A DNA stretch of 64,000 nucleotides from Lates calcarifer. Taxonomy: Eukaryota > Chordata > Actinopteri > Centropomidae. Position numbers and translations under genes: made by a program. Location: contig NC_066852.1 of the NCBI RefSeq assembly GCF_001640805.2, positions 8,912,194-8,976,193 on the forward strand. The letters are read 5' to 3'. Below the pieces are notes generated by a model, which was given only the letters and a program-made list of their open reading frames with translations, was not told the DNA's origin and searched no databases. Positions 36,725 through 49,441 of this stretch are shown here, one piece after another. Within the stretch, counting starts at the first letter, position 1. Every line of letters starts with the position of its first letter.

Positions 36725-39700
36725 AGGCTAATATTATTGGGAAATATATGTATTAACTTAGTAGCAGAGAGTTATATGAGGAGATTGATACCGCTCCCAT
36801 GTTTGTCCATCAAATTAAAGGCTACAGCCTGTAGCTGATCTGCTTCCCTTAGCGTAAAGACAATAGATTTGTTGTCTTCAGACAGATCCAGCCTATTGGT
36901 TTCCCCCTGTTTCCAGTCTTTTTGCTAAGCTAACCAGCTGCTGGCTGTAGCTTCAGACAGATGTAAGAGTGGTATCAATCTGCTAATCTTTCTCTCAAAA
37001 ATAAGGCAAACAAGAGCATTTTCCAAGATGTCAAACTACTACTACTAGTCACCAAACCACTAACAAAGCAGATAATTTCTGCCCCAATATTTTTTTCTTA
37101 ATCCAATATATGGTCCATTACAATTTAAGATAAAAAAACAAATAGCCCAAAACAATAGGTAAACCCTGGGAATGGATCAAAGAGGACAGAGCTGAAAACA
37201 AAGCATGCATCTTCAGGCAGACTTTAACATGCGGGACATTCAACCATTGACCACACAGGGATTTCTCAGACCTACAGCTGATGTGAGACCTGGACAATCC
37301 TTGGGTTGAGCCTCACAGTGCGCCTGGCAGGCAGAGCCAGGCATGAAATGAGCTTTAGTCCTCAGAGAGTGAGACTGGGACCATGATGACAGGGATGAGG
37401 TGAATCCCACCTCCCCCAAAGTCATCTGTTGTCTCTAAATCCACAGCTTGAGAAGAGTCGTGGAATGTGTGTATGTGAGGTTTATATGTGAATTAGAGGA
37501 GAAGAATAACCTGGACCAAGGAAAAAAAAAACCTGTATTAAACTTGATATGTCCCAGGATTCAGAGAAAGAAAAACTGTTATAGAGTTCACATAAGAGGG
37601 AACAGGAAAGCCTTTCCTCTCTGATAGTGACAAAAATACACTGTGTCACCATTTGTTAGTCTGCTAACACTCGTCCCCTACTATGAAAAATGGATGAGTC
37701 GATTGTTTTCAACATAACATGGTGACAAAGACAGTGAAAGGCTGGGGTGTTAAGAAAAAGTCTACTTGTCATTATTAATGACCACTTCTAACTTCTCTCT
37801 GTGTTTTTGTCTTTGACTGCAGAGCCTCTGTATTATTCTCTTCAGCTCCCAGGTTCCACCACTACTGAGCAGCTGAAACATTAAGAGAGCCAGTGGGAAA
37901 TTTTAAAAACAATCAGGTTAACTGATCCTGATTGGTCTAAACTGAAAAGTGAAGCTCTCATGGTCGGACAAAGAGGTTTTCATCCCTCTCACAGTTTTAT
38001 CTGAACACACGATTGACGGTCTCTGTGTTCAAATATGACACTCTTTGTATTAGCTGACCCCACCCCCCCACTTCAGACTGTTTCCAATTATCTTTGAACC
38101 CTGACTCCTCCACGAGACAAAAGGGCAGTAGGAAATGCGTGAAGAGATTCACAGTGTCTCTCTGGAGAGTATTTCATTTGTCAGGCTGTGATGAGCTCCT
38201 TTGTTCTCACTTTAACTCTCAGCATCACATAATTGGCCACCATCTGGGGCTCTCATTCCTATTCTCCTCTTCTATCCCTTCCCATTCTGTGTCTCTCTAA
38301 GTGCCCTCTCCACATGTGCTACACATGCATGTTCATGGTAGGAAATCATACATCTGTTGTCAATCCCTTACACTTCCCTGAAAGATTATGTAATGTTATA
38401 ATGAGGACCAATTACCAAGCAGCTCGCTCTCGACATCTTGGAGGTTCAGAGGAGGGCAGTGTGTTTGTATTTTCTGCCGTAGGAAAGATGGAGAGGGATA
38501 AATGGGACGGTGAGGGAAAAAGAGACAGAGAGGAATGTGAAGGAAGTCACACAGCGATCCTTTGGCCTTTAAATGGCCTTTTTATAGTCTCACTTTATTC
38601 TTTCATAAGGTCCTCAGTCATCCAACGGCTACGGCAAAGCTTCTCTGTTTTGCTCTTCCTACACGGTTCACAGTTCACTCTTTAAACTCAGCTGAATCAA
38701 AAGTCTGTCCAACGCCTCCGATTTGTACGCAGTCCAGCAGCTGAGATTTTAACCGGTTCTGGCATCTCCTTACTATTAGATTCAGAATTTAGTTAGATTT
38801 TGCTCATCACTTTCCAAAGTGAAATTTATTCTGATTTTAGCCACGTTGGCAGTGTGTCTCTAGTCAGACTCTGTGGATGTCACGTCTTCTCCCTCTACAG
38901 GTAATGTGAGACTTTTTAAATTTTTACTTTAAAGACTCTCATAAGATGTGCATGTTCCCAGTTAGTTAGGAGTGGGTTAGACTGGAATGAATGTGTGGTT
39001 ATATCTCTGTGATTTAAGCAATGATGGAGCAGACTTCATGGGCTAAAAGCAGAACTGTGAGTCAAAGTGCAACCAACTGTGGCTCACAATACAAATGTAG
39101 TTAGGCCACTTGCTCTACATGATTAACATCATTCCACTGATGTTTATGCACAGAATATTACTGTTTTCAAGGTCAGACCAGTCCAACATACCAACATATT
39201 TTCCATGAGAAGATGGCATTATAACAATACATTATAATTCCTCATGCCTTGAGCCAAGATCATCAGAATCCAAGAAAAAACAACAAAAATATTGAGCTGG
39301 ATGTTGATTAACTGTGTCAGGGGTTTTCCTATTCTACTCACAAAAAGAAAGAAAATTGGGTACCTGCACGCTTGCATGATCTAAGAATGCTTACAGGATT
39401 GCATGTAGTTATTTAGGGCATGAATATCCCAAGTGGCAGGGAGTGTTTTTTTTTTTTTTTTAAGTGGGAACAAAGGCTGTCTAAGTGAGGGGTTGTGACG
39501 GAGGAGCTTCTTTGAGGGAAGATGACAAGGAAAGACTAAAAATCCATCAAAACGCTGCTATCAGCTCCACTGATCAAGGATCGTCTGATGAGGAAGTTGG
39601 CTTAATTGGGACTCATCAATAAAAAAGCACCGTATGCTCCAACACAGGCAGAGTATGAGGGATGAGCCTCATTAAAAACCGTCGCTGAAGAAACTGTATG

Positions 39701-40200
39701 GGAACATAAAGAATAAAATAAGCAGGTTTAGGACTAAAAGAGTAACAAAGACTTGGGACAATATTTGTCTCCTGAATGAATGTACACGCTCCATCCTGCT
39801 ACAACCCCCATACCAACACACACACACACACACACACCTGGCCAGACAAAGGAGGCACAGGCTAATAAACACCAGGTAATGTAGCAGGCTGGAGTTATTG
39901 ATATAATTTACAATGCATTAGCCCATCACCCATTTGTATATGTATGTGAGTCTGTGGTTTGTCCCAAGGGGGTTTGAACACACACAGCAGAGTCCCATCT
40001 GTTAGTGTTGTTGACAGCTGTGTGTGTATGTGTATGTGTTTGTGTGTGTGAATATGGCTGCAGGGGGTGTGTAGGGTGGAAACATGACAGATCACAGTTC
40101 TAAATGACAGGAGGCAGAAACAAAATAGATGATACCATCTATTAGACATTAATTTATATTAATACCTACACAATGACATATGAACACACACATGCACATG

Positions 40201-40245
<45 letters not shown>

Positions 40246-43200
40246 TAAAACCACTCAGCTCCATGTTCAAAACAAATACTACATGACATACCACCACACT
40301 GGGTGCCCCAGAGGCAAGACATTCTTAACAGAAATTACATCCCAGGAAAAAAAAGTTGGGAATCTTAGGCAGTTCCCATGAAAAACAAAAGAGAGAAACA
40401 ATTCATTTTGTTCCCCTTGGTGTGAATTATATGTTACACTGCCACAGGATCTAGAAATTATTTTCCTCTGACGACTACAAGAATATGAATAATCCCAAGA
40501 ATGTTAATTTTGTGCTGATTTCCTTATCTGCTCACAAATACTTTCACTGTTTTCTGGTGAAATTTTCTTCCTTGTTTATACATAGTCTACATATTTCTAA
40601 ATGCACTCACCATGCTGTGTTTCACTCTCATGACAGCCTGATGCTGGCATGACATTTGATTGAGTGCTCAAAGATTAGATCAGAGCTTGAGGCCTGCACT
40701 CTCTGCACTGGCTGAATGCCACTGGTCCACAAACTTCACTGCTAATTGTCCACATGGCTGGTCTGCTATTAGCGCAAACAACGGCACTTTCACTAATAAA
40801 CCCTTCATGTAGCATGTAAATGTCAAACTTTGCATCTAATGCTTCGTGTAGAGGAAAGAGCTTCAGCTCTTAAGTGGGAGAGCGAGTGCATATAGATGCT
40901 TGCCTCAAACTTTACAACCCCTCTGCACCCGTAGTTTTACAGTAACGCAGGCTAATGCGTGCACCCCTGTCCAGCCCCTTGGCTTCAGGGAGGGAGCTAA
41001 GAGCTGCCAGGAACAAACAGCTTCATCGCCCCCTTCTCTTTTTGTTCCTAATGTCCAACTTCTCTGGCTCCCATTATCTCCAGGAACCAGTTCAGAACTA
41101 TCAGATTACTGAGGCCTGGTAACACTGTTGAGATGGGGGGGGTTTGACATGCGCTCACCCCGGATTACAAACCAATAAAAACAACCCCCCAGCGTCTTGC
41201 AGAGGGAGGTGAGAGAGTCTGAGGGAGGGTGGGCAGAGGAGGGGAGGAAGGGGGTTGAGAAGTTGAGGTGATGCTCCTCTGCTGGGGACATTACTGGAGA
41301 TGTTACATGATTCAAGGAATAATAGGATCACCACATGTGGCTGCAGAAAAGAGCTATGTGCAGGACAAGACACTGCAGAGAACATGTAGTTCTAGTGTGG
41401 ACACACAGTATACGATATATGTAACACTGTCAGCAGTACATTCAGAGCAGATCTCTTAAGTGACAGATTCAACAACATGGACGCTGGCAATGTGCTGACT
41501 GTTTTAAAACAGGGGATTTCAAAGTCTGACACTGAAAACTGAGACTACATGCTTTTAGATCCACAGTTCCAAGTCATCTGGGGGATTTGGTGAATGTAAA
41601 CAAGTAATACAGTGTTGCCATGGAGTCAAGTGAGGTATCTGCAGGCTACAAACTGAGCCCCTATTTTTAGTCTATGTTTGTTTACATTTTGGCAAATTGA
41701 CACCATTAAAAGTATGTTGAATTAGCCATTAGCAGTTCCAGTGTGCAATGTACCCATGAAGAGACAATTATCACTGAATTATTGAAGAAAACTTAAAGAT
41801 GTGAAGATTCTCAGACAAGTTCTGGAGATATAAGGAGATCACTATTCACACTGTCATATCTGTGTGTTCAGATCTGACTGAGTTATGACACTGAGAAAGT
41901 GTCTGAGAAGAGAATGATTATTGTGGATAATTGCAGCAATCAGACACTAAGTGTTTTAAAGAACCTTTGCCTCTATGAGCTGTGTGCCACAGCTGCTCCT
42001 GCTCCAACTCCTAACTGCATAAGTTGGCCAAAATACAATAACTAACTTCCAGTCGTTTTAAACCTGCCCCTTTCACCTCACCCTTTAAAAACCTCTGTTC
42101 CACAAAAACAGACAAAAACGTCAATCTAGAGCTTTGAGATATGTGTTATCCATAAAAGGGATCCCATTTCCTCTTCAAAACCAGTCCCCCATGGTGCAAC
42201 AGCCGACAGAGACTGACTGAACTGCTGAGGGTGCTGGTGGTGGGTGTATGAAAGACAGCGCAGTCTTCTTCTGATAAGACAAGAAACAAAAGCCTTAAGA
42301 GGTGAGCCCAGGGGAGGCTGGGATGGGGTGTACAAGGGCTGGGTTACCAGATGAAAGCATTGCTGACGTTGGGTGATATGATGCGTTTCTGCTACACAAA
42401 GCACTGGGGCTGTTAACCTAAACAGTTACATAATCGGTCGTCTTGAAGACAAGCATCGCAAGCTACAGCTGACACATAAGGGTCACTTGGGAGAACTTGC
42501 ACTTTCCAATAGTAACCACCAGTTCAGGACTTGGAGTCTCTTTATAGCAAGACTGAACACAATCCTGACAACCAGAGATTTGTGAAACATTACACTGGCA
42601 CATCTCTGGAGTATTATGAAGGTTTGATCCTGAAAAAACATCTAATTGGAGCTTTCAAAATGTAGTTTTGACGTCTGAAAGCAAAAATAATCTCTGAGTC
42701 TCTGATTGTAATTGGGGTCACACCATCTGAACAAAGGTTTGTTTAGCCGGAGGACAATCAGTGGTCGAGGAACAGAAATATCAGTGACAACATGCCAAAG
42801 AATTTCACACTCGAGGCGGCGCTTTTCTTTAACTGGCAACTTTAGGAGCTGATACTGATCAATTTCCCAAATCGCCTGCTCAGAGACATTTAAGAATCCA
42901 TTTGTGTTGCCAGTTTGAAGGACAGGGGGAGCGAAACCCCGACATTGGAAGATTAGCAACATGACCTCAGAGATCAGAGGTTATCTGCTCTGGGTGAAGT
43001 GCTGGAAATAAATGGTAGTATTTCCCCTGTGGTGAGGCTGTGGTTGTGGGTGTGTGTGTGTGCATGTGGTCACTGGTGGACATCACTAACAATATATATC
43101 CTGAACACAAAGACACACCATTTACAGGAAAGTCTCAAAAATCCTATACGTAATCATCAGTCACTATAAAAATAAAATCTCTGGCCTGAATCATAACATC

Positions 43201-46200
43201 TTTTGATGACAGAGGCGATCATCTTTCTCATCAGTAACAAAGTAAAGGCAGTGGGCAAAAGAAAACTGCAGGCCCAATATGCCCATTTACGGTCAGTCAG
43301 TATTCCACAAGCTTGTTAAATAAATCAGAGGGTCTCCAGAGAGGAAAGCAAAACACAGAGGGCTCCTTCTAAACTCAGCTTCACCAGGAAAGCAAACAGC
43401 TTGGGTCCAAGTGAAAGTCTCTTTAGATAGAGCAGACTGATGTCCCTAATTCTCTAAAAAAAAATGTGTGAGAGAATTAGCCTGTTAGGTTCCTTGGCTG
43501 TCATAACCCTAAGGCATGAGATATCTGTTTAATGTGACCTCAGCCCTGCTCAGGATTTCATCACACCTTAGTGACGATAAACCAACTCTGCAATCACAGG
43601 AGTAAGTCTTTAACTTCTGTAGTGAGGAGGCAGTGTTGACAGTTTCTCTATCAAAATCATCCACTTCTTTCTCTATCAAGCACTCAACCTTAATCCAGAC
43701 AAACCCCCTCTACAATACACACTCACACACCATTCCCACCCCCTCCTCTGAGTCTGGGACAGGACATGCTATTCTCTCTCTCCATTTCTATCCCCCTCTC
43801 TATTTTCCCCCCTCTCACAGTGAGCTAGTGAACATGTGGTGTATTTATTTGTTTTTTTTTAGCTGTTGTTGGCTTGAAGTGGATGTTCCCAGCAGCAGCA
43901 GCAGCATTTGTCTCTTTGACTGGCAGCCATACCAGAGGGTGGGCTTTACTGTCATATAAGATACAACGCTGAACCACTGATGAACTACTGAACCTTCTGT
44001 GAAAAGATGGGATGATTCCTCTTAACAAAAAATTGAATTAAACAGTGTATTATTCATCTGAAAAACTAGAAGTAAAACTAGTTACAAAATCTTTTATCTG
44101 TGACAACCGAGGACTGCTTACTAACTAACTGAAGGCGTTATTGAAGAATTTGTTCTTCTGCCTTGAGCCAAGTTACTTTACACACAAACAGAAACACATG
44201 TACAGTACTTTCTGTGCATGCACGTGCACAATTATCTTATGATCCCCTCATGGGTTCAGGAGCTGACCCAGTTAACAAAATCACACAGACAGAAAAGTAA
44301 GGTTGGTAAATAGGTTTAAGTCCTAGAAGTCAATCAATCACTGATAGCTGGGCAAAGAATAGGAACTGTTATGATGAAGATTTTAATCAATTACAACCAC
44401 ACTAAACTCAAAAGACTAACTGGTAATACATATTTCTACATTAATTATTTTGGAAACATCTAGGCTCATAATGAGAGACAAACCAGTGCCACATTAAGAT
44501 GCACTGCCATTTGTTCTTCAGAAGGAATCCAAGGCAACATTCAAGGACACAAATCACCAAACTGAAAAAAACAGTGATGGTGACAAACAGGAAACGCTAC
44601 AACAAACATGTTGTGGGTCTTTTTCTACTCAAAGACCTTGTGAAAAATATACGACAAGAACTTAGTTCTGAGGAGAAACAGCTTACCCACTCAAGAACAT
44701 AAGATGTATGAGATATTTTTGAGATGCATCCTGTCCTTTAAAACGCAACGTTATGTGAGTGATTCATGTTTGCCCCACTTTCTCTCTGTGTTAGACAGGA
44801 GATTTGTATTCCCACTGCAGCCTGTCACTGATGCTGCTTTTACCAGCTATGTGCAGCAGCAACAAACGGTGGAATGTTTTATCTGATTTATTTCATATAT
44901 TAGATTTAGAGAGCTAAAAGTGTCAGAGGCAGGCTAATAAATAACCTGCTACAAGCTGCCCTCTGGCACCGACACATCACTTGAGAAAAACATGAGGACA
45001 TTAATTGACGATAAGAGCAACTAAAACCCTCAGAGTTGACTCAGTTGCATCAAGTGAAGCTCTATTGATTACAGGGCAGCAGTGGAGGAAATGTTTAGCG
45101 CAGCAGCAATTTGACTGAACTGCAGGAAAATGACAGGAGTCAAGCTTCACTCGACCAAACCCATTTTCCTACCAAGTTCTGGAAAAATAGAAATATGACA
45201 CTGTAGGCTGTTCTGTAAAACCTAAACAACCATGCAGCATTTTGCTTCAATTCCAAGAAACCACAGATTCCACTGTGTAGGCAGCTTCTAGTTAACAAGA
45301 GTCTGAAAGGGACTTTTATAGGGACATTTCTCACAACAAGACAGGGGAACCCCCCTTAAATAAACTCTCTTTCAGACTATTAATTCAACCAGCATCATTA
45401 GAGGCCGCAATGACAAAACCACTCCATTGTGCGTGAAGGCAAGACAGCTAATTAAAATGAGTCACATGCTGGGAAATCTCCCCCAAGAGGACACAGGCGT
45501 CTCTCTTTGAGTATGGTTTATTTTTGTGATGGTATGTCAGCAGCTGTCCTCTTACCTGGACCTGCCCCTTTCCCATGATCTTGTCCACGATCTCGTTGTC
45601 GTCCTTGTTGAGCATGCTTTTGTCGTAGCACTTCTCGTAACACAGGATCCGCAGGTGCTGGGAGCCCTCCAGCTCGATTTCAAACTCCTATTGGATGACA
45701 CAGAAAAAGGAGAATAAGATATTTTCCTGTGCATAGCGACAAAAACGGAGCAATGTACAGTAAAAGGGCATGTTATGTCACTGACTTCATTCCACTGTGG
45801 CTCTGTGGTGTCTCTAAAGACTCGGGTCTTGGCCTTGCTGACAAAGTATCCATATGAGTCCACTTCAAGGGTGCAGTATAGATCTAAAAAGAAACACAGA
45901 AGACAGATCCATCAGATATGGTGATAAAATAACTTTAATGGTCTTCAGACTGAAAATGAAAAGCACTGACTAAACATTCAGGTTTCTTGACTGATCTGTC
46001 ACTGCTACATGACACATCTGGGTAGTTTTATGAGATATTCTAATAACAATGGAGTCTAATTAAAAGCTTCTGTTGATCACATTTTTATCATCTTGTAGTA
46101 AAGGCTCAGACATTAAAGGGTTATTAGAGTCATTAAAACAGACTTTTAGTGGGTAGTAATAATACTACATGGAGATGAAGGTCAGTATAATTACAGGCCA

Positions 46201-49200
46201 ATTGTATTTATGGTCAGTGAGTCTCTCTACATTAAAGTCATGTTTTATCACATAATACTCACATATGGCTTTAACCAACAATTGTTTTCATTATTTAATA
46301 ATCTACCAATTATTTCCTCAATTAATCATTTAACCATTTCTCCATAAAATATCCAGCTAATGGTCCAATACCCAGATTTTCAGTGTCATTACATTAGAAG
46401 ATTAAGAAAACAATAAAAAAAATCACATCTTAGGATCTAAAACCAGTGAATTTTTTTCTGTCAGCAAACTAACTGATCAATCAACCAGTCGATTCAGCTC
46501 CCTACTCGTGCATCTTTCTAATACACCATCCAGAGAATGGCACATCACAGTGAATGAAAGTACTTTAGCTTTACAGCATTTGAAAAACCTGGGTCAATAC
46601 TTGCAGTGCTATACACAATATTTCACTTAAGTCACTTATAGAGTACATATGCATTAACACAGTTCAGCAGTGATCAACATCACATACGTAAAAACACAAG
46701 TCTAAATAGATAACAGTCCTGAACACATATTCCAGCAGATTTTAAACAAAGGTTTCACAGTGACTGTAAGTGTGACTCAGTATCTAATTCTAGTGGCAGC
46801 TTTGTAACAAATGTGCAATTATAGGGTGAAAAAGGTTGTTTCCAATCAAAGTGAAATAGCCCTTTAAAATGTCAATATGTTGTAGTTTGTGAGCTGACAG
46901 ACATCAATCTCCTGTCTGTGTACACAGTCAGTGCTGCGAGCCCCCCTCCACTCTTTACATCCTCACACCACAGTCGTCACTCCTCTGGGATCAGCTCGTG
47001 CTCTGCTCTTACACGGAGCAATTAAGTCTGTTAATGTGTTTCTTTAAATGCTGCTGTAGCTGTTCCTGCAGACTACGCTGCCGGCTGTCTGTAAAGTGTC
47101 TATACTACGTCCTGTGGCGTGGACCCGGTCCCTCGGGTGCACCTCCATCTGACAGCATGATGGATGGATGTACGGCTCCACCTCTCACGAGGAGAGTCAC
47201 AGAGATTGGGTGAGGGAATGAGGGGAGTCGGTTGAATCTCATTTGCATATAAAAACACACTCGACAGAGAATTTAACACTGCAACATCAAATGCAATGTC
47301 ATCAAAAACAAAAACAGCCTGACCTGGGTGTGGTTAACGTTACTGTAAGATACCGACCACGCAACCTGGGCGAGCAATGACTAGTTGGGGCAAACATTGG
47401 CATATGCAGCCATATACCTATCACTAACAGGACTATACAGTATAATGGAATCTCATTCCATCTGGTTTCATTCCTTCTTTGTTTGTTTTCTCAGCATCCT
47501 GAAAGGCTCTGGCATAATTACTCCCAATGAGGAAGAGATTAGCAGCAGTGGTATGAGGGAAGTTCAGCGGAGGGGATTTCAGTGTGACCATCTGGGGGAT
47601 ATTTATTGAATGAAGCAGTTATGGTACGCTTCCGCTACATACGGAAGCATAACAGCTCTTTGCAGTCACCTCTGATTTGACATCCGACATCCAAAAAATA
47701 CACAAACTACCTGTCGGAGTCTGCTGACATTTGATCCAGCTAGTCACTTTTTCTGAGTACAAAAACAGCTGTTGGTTGTGTTAGGTTTTCAAAAAAGTAG
47801 TGAGAGCATTTGTTTTAGACACTCGTCTGAATTTAAACCTCTCTCTTTCATGTGGCCAGGAGTAGAAAAGTGTGTATTCATAGTCCTGGGCAGCTCCTAG
47901 ATTTCTCTGAAAGTTGATTTCCTCTCCATCTGAAATGGGTTTATGCGCCCAGACCTAAAACTCAAACAAGGCCAGAGAGAGCATATTTAGAGAGGTCTTT
48001 TTGTGTCCTCGCTGTGGATCCAGGAGGGCTCTGGTAAGTAGGACAGACTAAAAGAGGCCAAACTCCATGAGTTTTCATTTTCCTGGCAGGTCACCATCAG
48101 GCTCAGAGTATGAGGGGGATAAATTGGTCAGCATGGGGTCTCTGACCCCTAAATGCACGGGGTAATGGATACCATCCTTTTCCATCTCAATTAGCTGAGG
48201 ACCGCAGCCCTTGTTACATGTGTGTGTTCTTATACAGGAGGCTAATCTTTGCCAGGGGCTGTGTTGAATGCTGGGTCAAACTGCGGGTTCACAGAATTAG
48301 GAGACAAGTGATAATCAGTTAAACTAATCAGAGTCTCTACAGCCACAAGTCCCAGTGTTTATGGTTTGCTTGGAGGACTGAGGAGAAAACATTTTTCTAA
48401 AAGAACAAAATAAGGGTTGAACATGCAGAACTGAATTGTTTTCATAGAATCCAGAAGGAGAAAACTAAAAAAGCATGGCTAACAATGAATGAGGATGCAT
48501 GCAGCCAGGGCTGTATTCGATTACATGCAGAAATCATGAGAGTCCTGAGAACATGTGAACACTTCCAGCAGTGTTTTACCTTTCATTTTTTACGGGTACA
48601 CTGGTGAGTGAAAGAGTTTGTTCTGAATCAAGAATAAAATGCACTGTTGGTCGAGTAACAAGAAGAGCTATTACATAACTTCTTTTTTATCCTGACCAAC
48701 TGCACTGTTATTCCATTACTAGTTCTATATCAAATATGAATTCAATTCAAACCTCTTTAGGTGTTGCTGGACAAGCTCATATAAGTGACACAGATAACTG
48801 CAGCTGGCCTCACTATAAATGCCTGTGTGATTTTCTCTCCTTTTGATCAACTGTGGCAGTTCAATTTGGCTCTGTGCTCACAGTCCCTATGTAGCATGGG
48901 CAAATACAATTTTACAGCATCAAGTTGCAGCAGCTGTTTAATACATACAGTGGGAGCAACACTCACGCATACATAAAAATAAACCAAGAACAAAGTGACG
49001 AGTTTTGCACCTCTCTACTAGTTCATGTTTTCCACAGATTTTTTTTAAACAGAGTTTTGGGGAGATGCTCCACTCTCTTCTCTGTGACCCAGTTTGACTA
49101 CTTTGCCCTGGGCTGAATTTAAAGCCCTCTCCCATTGGGGGTGGGGGGCATTGTGACACAAATAACACAGGTCCAATAAGATCTTCCATTACAAACTTAT

Positions 49201-49373
49201 GTGATTTTTCAATCAATAAAAGAAATAAGAAAGTATCAACTATTGTTGATGATTACATTACATACTTAAGATCTGAACCACTGAATAAAGACTGCTATTT
49301 CCAGTCATTACACATTTCCATTTTGATATGATAATTATTACCATATGCAACAACGGAGAGCGTGCATGCACAT

Positions 49374-49441
<68 letters not shown>

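Larger units (their letters stand above)
12797..45555 (-). other. abr: 32.8-kb abr intron
   Basis: Phase-0 intron separating the DH-PH-C2 part from the GAP part. It holds the two tRNA genes, the alternative first exon, a pogo-like remnant, several repeats and microsatellites, and enhancer-like blocks, all listed separately. No other spliced protein gene is visible on either strand. Many 60-150-codon frames occur, but their translations look like chance and have no flanking splice structure. Confidence 0.8.

Noticed and set aside
38233..38685. 150-codon plus frame
   Set aside because: No domain, promoter or splice context; composition is that of translated intron.
40205..49439. CRISPR-like regularly spaced repeats
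   Set aside because: Only perfect microsatellites; no direct repeats with unique spacers, and the DNA is eukaryotic.
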